Shown piece after piece: positions 1 to 10,900 of a stretch of DNA of 64,000 nucleotides. The position numbers and the translations under genes were made by a program. The DNA lies in contig OX442314.1 of NCBI GenBank assembly GCA_949358305.1, positions 4,777,087 to 4,841,086 on the forward strand. The letters are read 5' to 3'. This DNA is from Strigamia acuminata. Taxonomy: Eukaryota; Arthropoda; Chilopoda; Geophilomorpha; Linotaeniidae. Within the stretch, counting starts at the first letter, position 1; every line of letters begins with the position of its first letter. Under the pieces are notes generated by a model. That model did not search any database. It had not been told where the DNA came from and was given only the letters and a program-made list of their open reading frames with translations.

Positions 1-341
1 TCCCATGTTGCAATTTACAAATCATACATTGTTTGAGTATATTCCTAACAATCAAAAGGAGCAAATTAATTGGTAACAGCAGATGTATTCAGGTTTCCGT
101 TTCTTGCAACAACTTTGAAAATGAATGATAATATTATTTATGTTTAAAACTTTCAAACATAGAAACTAAAATCATTGAAAAAAATGATTATAGGCAATTG
201 TCATTGTTACCAATAAATTTAATTTGCCAAATTTGATCTACCTTGCTAAGTTGCTATCCTAGCACACTCAAACAGTTCAAGTGTATGCCCAATTTTTAAT
301 AACTGGAAAAAATCATGCGTCATGGCACACTATATTTCCAG

Positions 342-693
342 TAAATGTTGTTGTATTACTAGACTTCCATCCATGGATAAGAGTAAATTTCCTTTTTGCC
401 TATCTCAAGAGACGGCTAAAACAACTTACGAAACATATTTGAAAACTCTGTTGAAGACAAACCCCCAAAAAGACTGTTCCTGCAAAGCATCTTGTCAAGA
501 AACCATCTACAATCCTTCAATTGTCAACAGCTTTGATGTCGAGGATACCTTTGTTTGGTATATGTTTGAAAATAACATCAGAGAAATAATTGAAGAACAG
601 CAAGAGGTTACTATTGTAAAGTTATTGTGTCAGATTGGATCTATTATTGGTATTCTCACTGGTTTCTCCTTATTTTCTCTTCTTCAATTTTGA
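342..693 (+). CDS. DEG/ENaC (pickpocket-type) sodium channel, C-terminal exon, partial
   Basis: This exon encodes the end of an amiloride-sensitive (DEG/ENaC) cation channel subunit, a plasma-membrane protein. What is seen: a Cys-rich stretch with KCCC near the start, then a CSCKASC motif followed by QETIYNP, which matches the last extracellular Cys cluster of the family. After about 50 residues comes a hydrophobic segment with G..GI.TGFSLFSLL, which matches the second transmembrane helix. The protein stops almost directly after that helix, so the cytosolic tail is very short. The reading frame is open back to an ATG at 322, but an acceptor (TTTCCAG) ends at 341, so I start the exon at 342 in mid-codon. 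I found no convincing preceding exon; 2-82 is open and ends at a possible donor in a compatible phase, but it does not resemble the family. It could be the last exon of a gene lying mostly outside the window or an isolated fragment. Confidence 0.7.
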
Positions 694-913
694 TTGCCTT
701 TAATTTTACGGGTTTAAAATAATGAAATGTTGCTTAACTTATAACTGGATGCATTCAATTTGTACTGTAAATGCACTAATACAATGTGACGTGTCCTTTA
801 CAATGCAGGTGTAAATCAAACTAAATTAAACAAAACGGCTACAATAAATGTCTAAATTGATCAAAAACCCTAAAAAATGTGGTGATCTCAAAATATTCAT
901 TAACTTAGAAGAT

Positions 914-1148
914 AAATTAATTATGTCTTCTAATTAATTTGACTGTGGCACACGCCAAGTCATATCGTGTGACCAAGGGGAGAAATCCTCTCTAGGCACA
1001 TATCACCTCAGGTTGTCTGAGGTGAAAACGGTTATTAACCGTTATGGTGCAATATGGTGTAATAATCCCTTGTTGCACCAGTTTCAGCTAATTGCGCAGG
1101 TTATCTGCGCAATATTGAAGCGTGCCGGGCTCGCGCCCTAGCTTCAAT
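914..1148. repeat. Cluster of eight consecutive short hairpins
   Basis: Eight inverted repeats follow one another with little spacing. Stem pairs are: 914-923/931-940 (10 bp); 947-954/966-974 (8 bp with one bulge); 976-981/986-991 (6 bp with one G-T wobble and a GAAA loop); 1004-1011/1017-1024 (8 bp, loop GTTGT); 1027-1033/1037-1043 (7 bp); 1045-1052/1073-1080 (8 bp); 1091-1099/1105-1113 (9 bp, loop GTTAT); 1114-1121/1141-1148 (8 bp, enclosing an inner GGGC/GCCC stem). All were checked base by base. I recognise no RNA family or transposon end. The density suggests a structured RNA or a terminal/subterminal region of a mobile or viral-like element, but this is inference. Confidence 0.75.
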
Positions 1149-1497
1149 CGGGACTCTAATTCAAACATCACAACCCTCAACATCACTGCTATTTCAACCA
1201 GACAAGTATTGACGGAGGACCGTGATTTGAACTTAGTTTCACCTTGCTATCTTTGTGCACCAAAGCACAAAGCCAGCTATTTGCGTGGATCAACCACTGT
1301 TGATTCCCGCAACGTAAGAAGAAGTTCCCGCGATCGTCGTGAACCATCGCCGAGACGAGTGCGCGAACACCCGCCGAAGCCATCGTACGCTGACCGGACG
1401 CCTGTAACCGTGAACCACCGCCGCCGAGCCGTCGTACGAGTTACGAAAGGACCCACGAGAACCATCGTCGTCAGGACCATCGTTCGTGAGTCGTTTA

Positions 1498-1517
1498 ACG
1501 AAGGAAACCTCCTTCGT
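1498..1517. repeat. Perfect 8-bp hairpin
   Basis: ACGAAGGA at 1498-1505 pairs with TCCTTCGT at 1510-1517 around the four-base loop AACC. It lies downstream of the 914-1148 hairpin cluster and may belong to the same element. Confidence 0.7.
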
Positions 1518-1648
1518 AACAGCATTCGTGTTGTAAAGCGCCATTTCTGACGCTTTTGGCTTGCAACTGTCGGTCTTTTTATTCTCTCTCTCATAAATTA
1601 ACCCTAGATAATTTTAAGGCCGCGATATAAGTCTTTTTAAGTATTCAA

Positions 1649-1703
1649 CTGCGGTTTCTACTTATTTTACTAGAATTTAAGTAGATAAAAACCCGGATCG
1701 CAG
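1649..1703. repeat. Long interrupted hairpin
   Basis: Three helices nest: CTGCG 1649-1653 with CGCAG 1699-1703, GTTT 1654-1657 with AAAC 1689-1692, and CTACTTA 1658-1664 with TAAGTAG 1678-1684. The right strand has bulges between the helices. It is possibly the downstream edge of the same unknown structured element as 914-1148. Confidence 0.6.
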
Positions 1704-3080
1704 CAAAAATTATGGGGGAAATTTAAGTGATCACAACAAAACGCCTGCATTTAATTTACAGTCAAGTTTACTCCCTTTATTGCACTCTTGCAGATCCTCT
1801 TTTATTATCATCCTTCTTACTGTGTGGGATCTCCTGAAAATTACATAAACCAATCAGGGTGCTCACGTTGTTTCTCCCTACGCTTTTTTCGCATCCAAAA
1901 ACTTTTTGGTTATTTCGATTATTTTTTTTTCTCAACAAAACCGACCACCCCCCCCCCCCCCCAAATTTTGATATCAACAAATTCAGTAATTTTCAATTTC
2001 AATTTTCAAATTTACAATTTACAATACAAAATAATAATGAATTGAAGCAATGTTACGACAAACACCGGGCACCAGGTCGCCATGGCACTTAAAAATTCTT
2101 GTCTGGCATATAGATTTTAAAAAATTCAAAATCAAATGGATGCTTTAGGCACCTGAAAACAAATAAATATAAAAAACTACATTTTTGGAAAAAGGCTTTT
2201 ATTTTAGAACTTCAAAATATTGTCAACCCCTGGAGCTAAACATTGGAAGATCACCATCCTCTGACAATTAGGATCACAAGGGAAGGGGCAACAAGCAGCT
2301 GACCATGGTGCTTAAATGTGTTAGAAGGGTCCTGGTAATACCTCGCTTTAAGCGGCATGCCAGTACAGCACAAGTCCAACCAGACTGGAGGTAAATCGTG
2401 TTATATCGGCAGGTTGTTATAAATGAGTACAAAATTTGTTTCAACGTAAAATGAACCAAAAAGCATTTTTAGATGTTCAAAATATAAGAAATTGGTCTAA
2501 ATTTCTATGAATTTACAGAAATTTTAAAAATAACATTAAGATTATCTAGAAAACTCAAATTTCTGGCCCAAATTCCAACATAATTATTCATCCAGACGTT
2601 TTTTAATTATTTTTTTTTCTAAAAAAAAGCTTTTTCACTTATACTTAAGTCAAGGATTTGTAAAAAAAAAAATGTTTTAATAATGTACCACATTTTCCTA
2701 ATTCTTAACACAACAATAAAATAAAATTTACAAACGTGATTGTTCATTTTCAAAACCCCGATAACAAACAAAAGAAAACCCGCAAAAAAATGCCATGTTG
2801 GGAAAAATTGAGATATTATTTAGGGTACCCAAATTAAAACAAGCGTATTTACTTACGCCATGGCGAAAATTCAAAAAATGCACTTTTCGCCAACACTTCT
2901 GCGGTTGGTACGTCGTGGAAAAGATCTCCGACGAGTCGTATCGTGTTCTAAGTCGGTGCTTCATTCATCAATACATTCGTCGAAAAAACAAACGGCAAAA
3001 ATAAACAACGCATTATTTTCCAGGTAAACATGGTCTAGTCTGCTGGTTAAATTCGTCCTAGAGTCTACATCGATGCTGTG

Positions 3081-3373
3081 ATTGGTCGACGGGTGCTCCA
3101 TTGCATTTTGGGAGCTCCATACACAAAAATTTACAAAAAATTCAACTTTAGGCCAAAAAAATTCATTTTAGCCAAAATAATTAATCTTTTATCGAATAAA
3201 ACAAAAAATGTTTAAAAAAAGCTGGTATAAATCGAGTTACCAACACTATAGAAGAGGTATGAATTTCTCATGTTTCTAGGAATTTAGCGATAAAAGATGA
3301 CATCATTCCGTTTTTCCCGCGCTGATTCCCGATTGGTCGGTATACAGCCCAGCACGGTGAAAATTGCGCGCAA
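3081..3373 (+). promoter_or_regulatory. DTL promoter region: E2F-like and CCAAT motifs
   Basis: Reverse CCAAT boxes (ATTGG) lie at 3081-3085 and 3332-3336. TTTCCCGC at 3313-3320 matches the E2F consensus TTTSSCGC, and the palindrome TTGCGCGCAA at 3364-3373 is E2F-like. They lie 72-364 bases upstream of the DTL start codon. DTL/CDT2 is a cell-cycle gene, so E2F control would be expected; binding here is inferred from sequence only. Confidence 0.5.
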
Positions 3374-3444
3374 ACTTTAACCAACAACTACCAGACAAGG
3401 CGGGTGTCCAGATCCGCTCATTTCACCCAAAGAAAACCAAACTA

Positions 3445-6400
3445 ATGGACACTTTAACTTATTTCGAGAACAGGAAGATCGGTTGCCTCGATTCCGGCCT
3501 ATGGAGGCGCAAATCGGCGAACAACGGTAAAAACAACACCACAAAACGCAAAATTCCCACGAAAACTCAACCCGATCTCCATTACAGGTTACGGCAAACT
3601 CAACGTCAACTTTTTACTCTCAAAATTGCGATGCAATTGGGAGGACGATCATCTAACGATAGGAATTCGCAGCGCACTCACCACCGACGACCAACTGGAG
3701 GACTACGAGTACCCGGTGCCCGCATTCGCCGCCAAATTTTGTCAAAGTACACACAAATTTCATTCAATTTCAAGTTTTCAACCGAAAATAATTCAATAAT
3801 TATTTTATTTCACCTTCTAGTTGCCGGCAACGAACATTTTCTAGCAGTTTGTACCGAAGAAGGCACCGTGAACATCCTAAACACGAATTTCCACGGCGAC
3901 TCCACTTACATTTCGAGTATAAATCGAAAAGAAATTCAAAAATTGATGATTTTAATCGATTTTTTCGGTTTATTCTTTAATCTAGGTGTGCAGGCGCATC
4001 AGAATGCAATTTTCGACGTTTGTTGGGTGCCGGGAGAGTCGAATATCTTGACCGTGAGCGGGGATTTGACCGCGGCCATTTGGGACGTCGAGCAGGAAAA
4101 GAGGATAGCGACGTTTTCTGGTCATAATGGGAGCATCAAATGGGCAGATTTTAGACCGATGGATAAAAGTGGGTGTTGGATTTAATTTTTGATTAGTTAA
4201 ATGTGGAAATTTAATTTTTTTTAAATGTTTTTTAAGGTGTTTTTGCGACGGCGGCGAGAGATGGGTCCGTTATTGTTTGGGACGTGCGGAGACAGGCGGC
4301 TGATAATGTGATTAAGAATTGTCACGCGATTTCTAAGGTTTGTTCGAGGAGGAATAAGTCGCCCGAGATGCCGGCGAGGGACGGGAAGCAGAGCGTCACG
4401 GCGGTTTTGTTTCAAGACGAGCATACGCTGGTGTCGGCGGGATCGTCCGACGGGTGCGTAGAGTTTGAATTTTGTCAAATTTATTTGAATTTTCTACAAA
4501 TTCACTAAGAAAAAATTAAATTTGTTTGGATTCCGTCGAAATTCACAAAAAAAAAATTAAATTTGTTTAATTTCCGTCAAAATTCACTAAAAAAAAATAA
4601 ATTTGTTTGAATTCCGTCGAAATTCACTAAAAATAAATTAAATTTGTTTGAATTCCATAGAAATTTACTAAAGAAAATTAAATTTGTTTGAATTCTGTCG
4701 AAATTCACCAAATAAATTAAATTTGCTTGAATTCCGTCGAAATTCACTAAAAAAAAAAATTAAATTTGTTTGAATTCCGTCGAAATTCACTAAAAAAAAA
4801 TTAAATTTGTTTGAATTCCGTCGAAATTCACTAAAAAAAATTAAATTTGTTTGAATTCCGTCGAAATACACGAAGCAATTTGTCGAATTTCTTTGAATTT
4901 CGTCCAAAATCCCAATTTTTATAATTTTATAATTAATTTTCCTTTTTTTTCTACAGTAAAATCAAAGTATGGGACATAAGAAAACACTACAGTAATCACA
5001 CGCAGTTGCCTCTCGCCAAGCACACGATTTCCAAAAAGAATTCGAAAACAGGTAAATTTAAATATTTCAACACTGCGAATAATACAAAATTTAATTCAAT
5101 TTAATTTTTACTGTTTAGTTGGATATTCGAGCTTGGTATTCGATTCGAGACGTCGCCATTTGTTTGCCAGCGGCTGCGACAACGTGATATACGAGTACAA
5201 CTGTTGGACGTATTCGTCGGTGCCCGTGAGCACGTTCACGGGTCATCAGAACCGGACATTTTTTGTGAAAAGTGCCATTAGCCCCGACGATCAGTATTTA
5301 TTGAGCGGCTCCAGCGATAATTTTGCGTACATTTGGGCGGTAAATTGTTTTTAAAAAGCTTTTTATATTTATTTAATTATTAAATAAATTTTTCTTTGAA
5401 AATTAGATCTCGCAGCCAGGAGAACCGATATTTAAGTTGGAGGGCCACGAAGCCGAAGTGACGGCTGTAGCGTGGTCCATGGACCCAGTTCCGAGGGTAA
5501 AATATTGAATATTTTAGTGGTGCCATTATTTATTCAAATATTGGATATTCTTGCGTAAATTTTATCGAAATTAACCGAAAAGTTGTCAAATTTGTTTAAA
5601 TTTTGTCGAAATTGACTAAAATTTGTTTAAATTTACGCGAAATTGACTAAAATTTGTTTGAATTTAGTCGAAATTGACTAAAATTTGTTTAAATTTAGGC
5701 GAAATTGACTAAAATATGAGTAAATTTTTCGATATTCACCGGAAAATTGTCGATTTTGTCGAAACTTACCAAAAATTTGACTAATTTTGTCGAAATTTGA
5801 GCAAATTTTGTTGAATTTACTAAAAATTTGACAAATATGAGTAAATTTTGTCGTAATTCAGCGGATAATTGTCGATTTTGTCGAAACTTACCAAAAATTT
5901 AACTAATTTTGTCGAAATTTATCACAAATTTACGCAAATACATGGAAATTTATCGTTTTCATTTTCCAGATTGCAACATGCGCCGACGACATGCGCATGA
6001 AACTCTGGAATTCGTGGCCCGACGGCGTCACCATATCAACCGAGCGCCCATCGATGGGCCGCGTCATGAAAACCCCAAAATCCGAATCAGTGACTCACAT
6101 GCAGACCCCTTGCAGACCCCTCAAACCTCGCCGCCTCAACCTCGACTCCCCAGCCAACACAACAGCCAACACAACGCCCAACAAACGAGCCAAACGACGA
6201 ATCCACCAGGAAAACGAACACGCGAGCCCGAGGAAAAAGAAGTGTTCGCCGTCCAAAGCGATTCTGTCGCCGCGCAAAATGGCCGCGTCCAACGAAGAAA
6301 ACGTGCTCAGCAAATTAACTTTCGACGGCCGCAAATTGACATTCGACGACTGCCTAAGTCCGGCCAAGTGCGGAATGCGATGGGGCTCGCCCACGTACAA

Positions 6401-6734
6401 CTTGCCCAATTCGATCGAGAGCCCCATCCCCATCTCGCCCATCGTCAGGCCTAAAACGCCCAAATGCAATTGGTTGACGCAAATGGCGCAGGAAAAAGTG
6501 CAACTAACACCCAAACCAAACACGAGCGCAAAGAAAAAGACGAATATCAGGAGGAAATTGAACCGTTCGTCGCCCAGAAATGGCAAAGTAAAATAAATTA
6601 ATTTATTAATTGTTTATTATTTTTTTAAATTGATTTATTTTATTTTTTCTTAGTCACAAAGTTCTGCTGGTAATTCGCAATCCATTCTCCATTATTTCAC
6701 TTGTCCGCCGTTGACGTCGAATTCGACGAATTGA
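3445..6734 (+). CDS. DTL: DTL/CDT2, WD40 substrate receptor of CRL4 ubiquitin ligase
   Basis: Predicted 613 aa from ten exons: 3445-3526, 3588-3746, 3821-3916, 3986-4168, 4237-4453, 4957-5051, 5119-5339, 5407-5496, 5970-6587, 6654-6734. All introns are GT-AG and all phases join. Known role: nuclear receptor that brings PCNA-bound CDT1, p21 and SET8 to CUL4-DDB1 for destruction during S phase and after DNA damage. What is seen: a WD40 region over about residues 60-385, with strong family matches such as HQNAIFDVCWVPGE, QSVTAVLFQDE.TLVSAG and FVKSAISPDDQYLLSGSSD. Two DDB1-binding WDxR boxes occur, WDVR at 188-191 and WDIR at 251-254. A basic, Ser/Pro-rich tail follows, with many SP/TP sites. 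The last exon ends in a PIP-box-like motif with I598, Y601 and F602. The tail is shorter than in vertebrate DTL (about 730 aa). The start is the first ATG in frame with exon 2; the N-terminus is the least certain part. Confidence 0.93.
4505..4905. repeat. Tandem array, ~40-bp unit, in DTL intron 5
   Basis: About nine copies of a ~40-bp unit with core TTGAATTCCGTCGAAATTCA followed by an A-run and TTAAATTTG. Copies vary mainly in A-run length. It fills most of the intron. Confidence 0.85.
5520..5945. repeat. Degenerate tandem array, ~30-bp unit, in DTL intron 8
   Basis: Repeated variants around GAAATTGACTAAAATTTG and TTTGTCGAAATT. It shares the word GTCGAAATT with the array of intron 5, so the two may have a common origin. 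Confidence 0.7.
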
Positions 6735-6807
6735 TTCGATTTTTCGAACTTTTACTTTGTTGTTTTTTTTACATTCATCTTTTTCTGAATAATATTTAAA
6801 TAATAAT

Positions 6808-6864
6808 AATAAACAAAATGATAAATTGTAAGAATGTACTTTTGTATTTGTATTTTTAAATAAA
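6808..6864 (+). terminator. Candidate DTL poly(A) signals
   Basis: AATAAA occurs at 6808-6813 and again at 6859-6864, 74 and 125 bases past the DTL stop codon. Confidence 0.55.
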
Positions 6865-7027
6865 AGTAAATTGTTGGTTTATGAGCTCAGCACGCTTCTA
6901 CTGCACAACTCTGCACTCAAGTATTAACAGGTGTGTTCAATTTTGGACACCCGGAATGACTTAGCAGTTCAAAATGTTCATTTTCATCATGAGGGCAAAC
7001 ATTTTATGTCACTTTTCGGGTGCATAA

Positions 7028-7525
7028 GGAAGAAAAGGGATGATAAACAGATTTAGAAAGGTTTAAAATTCTATTTTTTGTTTGTTTATTGTCCCGTCAA
7101 AGACAGGACTGCAAAAATTAGTCTATAGACTCATTGAATGCTCCTCGCCACGGAAATCTTTAGTAAAAGGCGAAAGATTTTCTCATGAATTGACGAGAAG
7201 CCAGAGATTGACAAGTTACGTAATATTAACCAAAACAACCAATTTTCGGAAATGCGTACAATTACGTTGGTGCGTCAAGTTACCCGGTCAATAGTTAATT
7301 TAATTTCTGCAAAATTACGCGATACAAATCGAATATTTCAGTTAAAAACAAGGAAATAGATTAATTCATTCGCAAATAATTTTAAACTATCAATTTTAAA
7401 ACAGGAAAATTAACGAAATAAACTTTAAATGTATTTCCTCCGCCATAATCCTATATCCGAGATTAGTTGTGATTGGCTGATGGAAAGAACGAGATAGGAG
7501 TCGTCGTGTACTGTAGTCTAAAAGG
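7028..7525. repeat. Left arm of ~480-bp inverted repeat flanking CCT4
   Basis: This segment is present again in reverse complement at about 12331-12790. By eye about nine bases in ten match over the whole length, with a few small indels, including an extra dozen bases near 7500-7512 in this arm. Landmarks shared by both arms are TTTATTGTCCCGTCAAAGAC, CTCCTCGCCACGGAAATC and TTGTGATTGGCTGATGGA. It codes for nothing recognisable. Confidence 0.85.
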
Positions 7526-7760
7526 TGCCAACAACATGACAAGAGAAATAACAAAATTTTTAAAATTTCAATCTAACTTTTTTTTTCTGCTACGCTTAAT
7601 AAACACAGTGAAGCATTCCAAAAACAGAAAAATGCTAAAAATTACTTTCATAAAATATTTTTCTCTTTCTAATGTTTTTAAATCTTTAAACACTACAGCT
7701 TTGACACCTCTAAACCTCCGTACAGACACGAAAAAAGTTTGAAAAACTAACTACAGAGGG

Positions 7761-7772
7761 CCAATGACGTCA
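7761..7772 (+). promoter_or_regulatory. CCAAT box fused to palindromic CRE in the CCT4 promoter
   Basis: CCAAT at 7761-7765 overlaps TGACGTCA at 7765-7772, the full CRE/ATF palindrome, about 180 bases before the CCT4 start codon. Other exact TGACGTCA copies lie at 18856, 27030 and 27490. Confidence 0.5.
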
Positions 7773-7948
7773 TTAGGAGAGGATCTAGTTCGAGGATCTT
7801 GATCCTGTTCTCGTTTCCCTTTATGGCGGTGTGCACTCCCCGTGTTCCAAGCAAATAACGATCGACGAATCCTCCATCATCCGCGCAGTTGTCGATTCTA
7901 AATACCCAAAAACTATTTGAGAATCTAGTTGAATAATCGAGCTACAAG

Positions 7949-10900
7949 ATGACCGCTGGTAAGACGAATAAAGGGCCCATGGCTGGCTACCAGGACAAAG
8001 ATAAACCGGCTCAGATTAGGAACAGTAACATCACCGCCGCAAAAGGTAACGCGCATGAAAATGAAGAAAATCGAGAATTGTAATGGAAAAATGAATTATT
8101 TCAGCCGTTGCGGATGCTATTCGAACGAGTTTGGGACCCAGAGGAATGGACAAAATGGTACTCGCAAAAGTTCTTTGTTTAAATTGCTTAGTGATTGAAT
8201 TTGTTTCAGATTCAAGCCGCGAATGGCGATGTGACCATTACCAATGATGGGGCGACAATTCTGAAGCAAATGCAAGTGATTCATCCCGCTGCTAAAATGG
8301 TATAAGTTGAAAGAAAAATATAAGGAGTCGAAGAATTGGATTTTTTGGTTTGAAAGAGGAAAAATCGAATTTTGTTGGTGCTAAAAGTGGAATAGATGGT
8401 TTTAAATATGAAAAATAAAGGATTTTTTGATTAAATAATTAAGAAATTAGAGAAAAATGAATTTTTTGATGAGAAAAATTGAAAAAACTGAAAAATTTGA
8501 TCAAAATAATCAAGAAATTTAGGAAAACTTTAAAATTTTGTTTAAGAAATCAAAAAAGATACCGAAATTGTTATTTATAAATCAGGAAAACTAAAATTTT
8601 GTCTACAAAATGGGGGGAAAAGTTGAATTTTCGATTAAAATCAAGAAAACAAAGTTTTGACTAAAAATTGAATTTTTAATTCAAATAGTCAAGGAGATTG
8701 TGAAAACCTGAAAATTTTGTTTAAAAACTAAAATTTATGATTTTAAAAACGGGAAAAAAAAGAATTTTGATTAAAAAAATTAGGAAAACTTGAATTTCTC
8801 TAAAAAAAAATACTAAAAAATTGAATTTTTCGATTAAAGCAAAAAAAAACTGAAAGTTAGTTCACAAAATTGATTTCTTGATTTAAAAATCAAAAAACTG
8901 AATTTTTTTATTTAAAAATCCAAAGGAATTGAAATTCTTGATTTAAAATTCCAAAAAACTGAATTTTTTGATTTAAAAAACCAGAAAAATTGAATTTCTT
9001 GATTTAAAAATACAAAAGAACTGAATTTCTTGATTTAAAAATCCAAAAAACTGAAATTCTTCACTTTTTAACTGCAATTGACACCAATCTCTTTCTCCAA
9101 TTCCAGTTAGTTGAATTATCGAAAGCTCAGGACGTCGAGGCCGGCGACGGAACCACGACCGTAGTAGTCATCGCTGGAAGTCTGCTCGACTCCACCCAGA
9201 AATTACTCGCCAGAGGAATCCACCCGACGACCATTTCCGACGCATTCCAACGCGCTGCGACGAAATCTGCAGAAATCCTCTCCAATTTGGCGACCCCGGT
9301 CGACCTGGCTGACCGAGAAGCGCTTTTAAAAAGCGCCTCGACCGCCCTCAACTCAAAGGTGAAAGAAAAACGACGAAAAATCGTATTTTTTCGAATTTTT
9401 TTCATATTTTTCTTATTTAATTCGACAGGTGGTTTCTCAACATTCGACTCAACTTGCGCCGATCGCCGTTGAAGCCGTTTTGAGAGTCATCGACCCATTA
9501 AAGGACACTAATGTCGATTTGAGGGACATCAAAGTGATTAGGAAATTGGGGTATGGCGAGAAAAAATGATGAAAAAGTGGATAGAATTGTTTGAATATAT
9601 TTATTTATATTTTTGTTTGCAGTGGGACTGTGGATGACACGGAATTAATCGAAGGATTAGTGTTTACGCAGCGAACTGGGGGCTCGGGAGGCCCCACGCG
9701 CATGGAGAAGGCGAAAATAGGACTGATTCAGTTTTGTTTGTCTCCGCCGAAAACTGATGTAATTATTTGTTTTTAACGAAATTAATTCCATTTTGTTAAA
9801 AAAAAAATTGTTTTTGTGATTTTTCAAACGAAAAGCGAATTTTTTTCATGTTTTTGTTGATTTTTCAAACGAAAAGTAAATTTTTTTCACGTTTTTGTTG
9901 ATTTTTCAAACGAAAAGTGAATTTTTTCACGTTTTTGTTGATTTCTCAAACGAAAAGTGAATTTTTTTTACGTTTTCGTTGATTTTTCCAACGAAAAACG
10001 AATTTTCTTCACGTTTTTGTTGATTTTTCAAACGAAAAGCGAATTTTCTTCACGTTTTTGTTAATTTTTCAAACGAAAAGCGAATTTTTTTCACGTTTTT
10101 GTTGATTTTTCGAATACAAAGCGAATTTTTCTCACGTTTTTGTTGATTTTTCGAACGAAAAGTTGAATTTTTTTCACGTTTTTGTTGATTTTTCAAACAA
10201 AAAGTGAATTTTTTTCACGTTTTTGTTGATTTTTCGAACGAAAAGCGAATTTTTCTCACGTTTCAATACACAAATAATGAATTTCCTCGAATTTTTTTGA
10301 CCGATAACTTCTAATTCCATCCATTTCTAACCATTTTTCAGATGGAAAACAACGTGATAGTGTCGGATTACTCGCAAATGGATCGCGTTTTACGCGAAGA
10401 ACGTGTTTACATTCTAAACCTCGTCAAACAGATCAAAAAAGCCGGCTGCAACGTTCTCCTCATCCAAAAATCGATTCTCAGGTACTTAAACTAAACTAAA
10501 CAAACCAAAACAAATAAAATTAAAACAAATTCAACTCTGTAGAGACGCAGTCAACGATTTGGCGCTTCACTTTCTGGCCAAAATGAAGATCATGATAATC
10601 AAAGACATCGAGCGAGAAGATATCGAATTCATCAGCAAAAGCTTGGGGTGTCGTCCTGTGGCTAGCATCGACCACTTCACGCCCGAGACGTTGGGCTCGG
10701 CCGACCTGATCGAGGAGATCGGCGGAAATGGCAGCAAGATGGTCAAGGTGAGTGAATCGTTTGAAATTTGAACGATTGTGATGAGAAGTGATCAGTTATG
10801 AAATATTCTTTTGATTTCATTTTGTTTTCTCCACTTCATCTGATTTTGTTTGGTTTTTTTTCTGGCTTTTGGTTGAGGTTTGGGTTTTGGGTGATTTTGT

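Larger units (their letters stand above)
694..3060. other. Intergenic region with no recognised gene
   Basis: Between the channel exon and the DTL promoter no supported gene is seen. The first kilobase contains the hairpin cluster described separately. At 1122-1550 there is an Arg-rich open frame in locally GC-rich DNA; it has no recognisable domain. A run of 15 cytosines lies at 1948-1962. From 2100 to 3060 the DNA is AT-rich and without clear repeats. Confidence 0.6.

Noticed and set aside
2-82. Upstream exon of the DEG/ENaC gene
   Set aside because: Open and phase-compatible with a GTAACA donor, but the peptide lacks the Cys pattern expected just before the KCCC segment.
1122-1550. 142-aa Arg-rich open frame as a gene
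   Set aside because: No domain, overlaps the last hairpin of the structured region, and the opposite strand is equally open; composition explains it.
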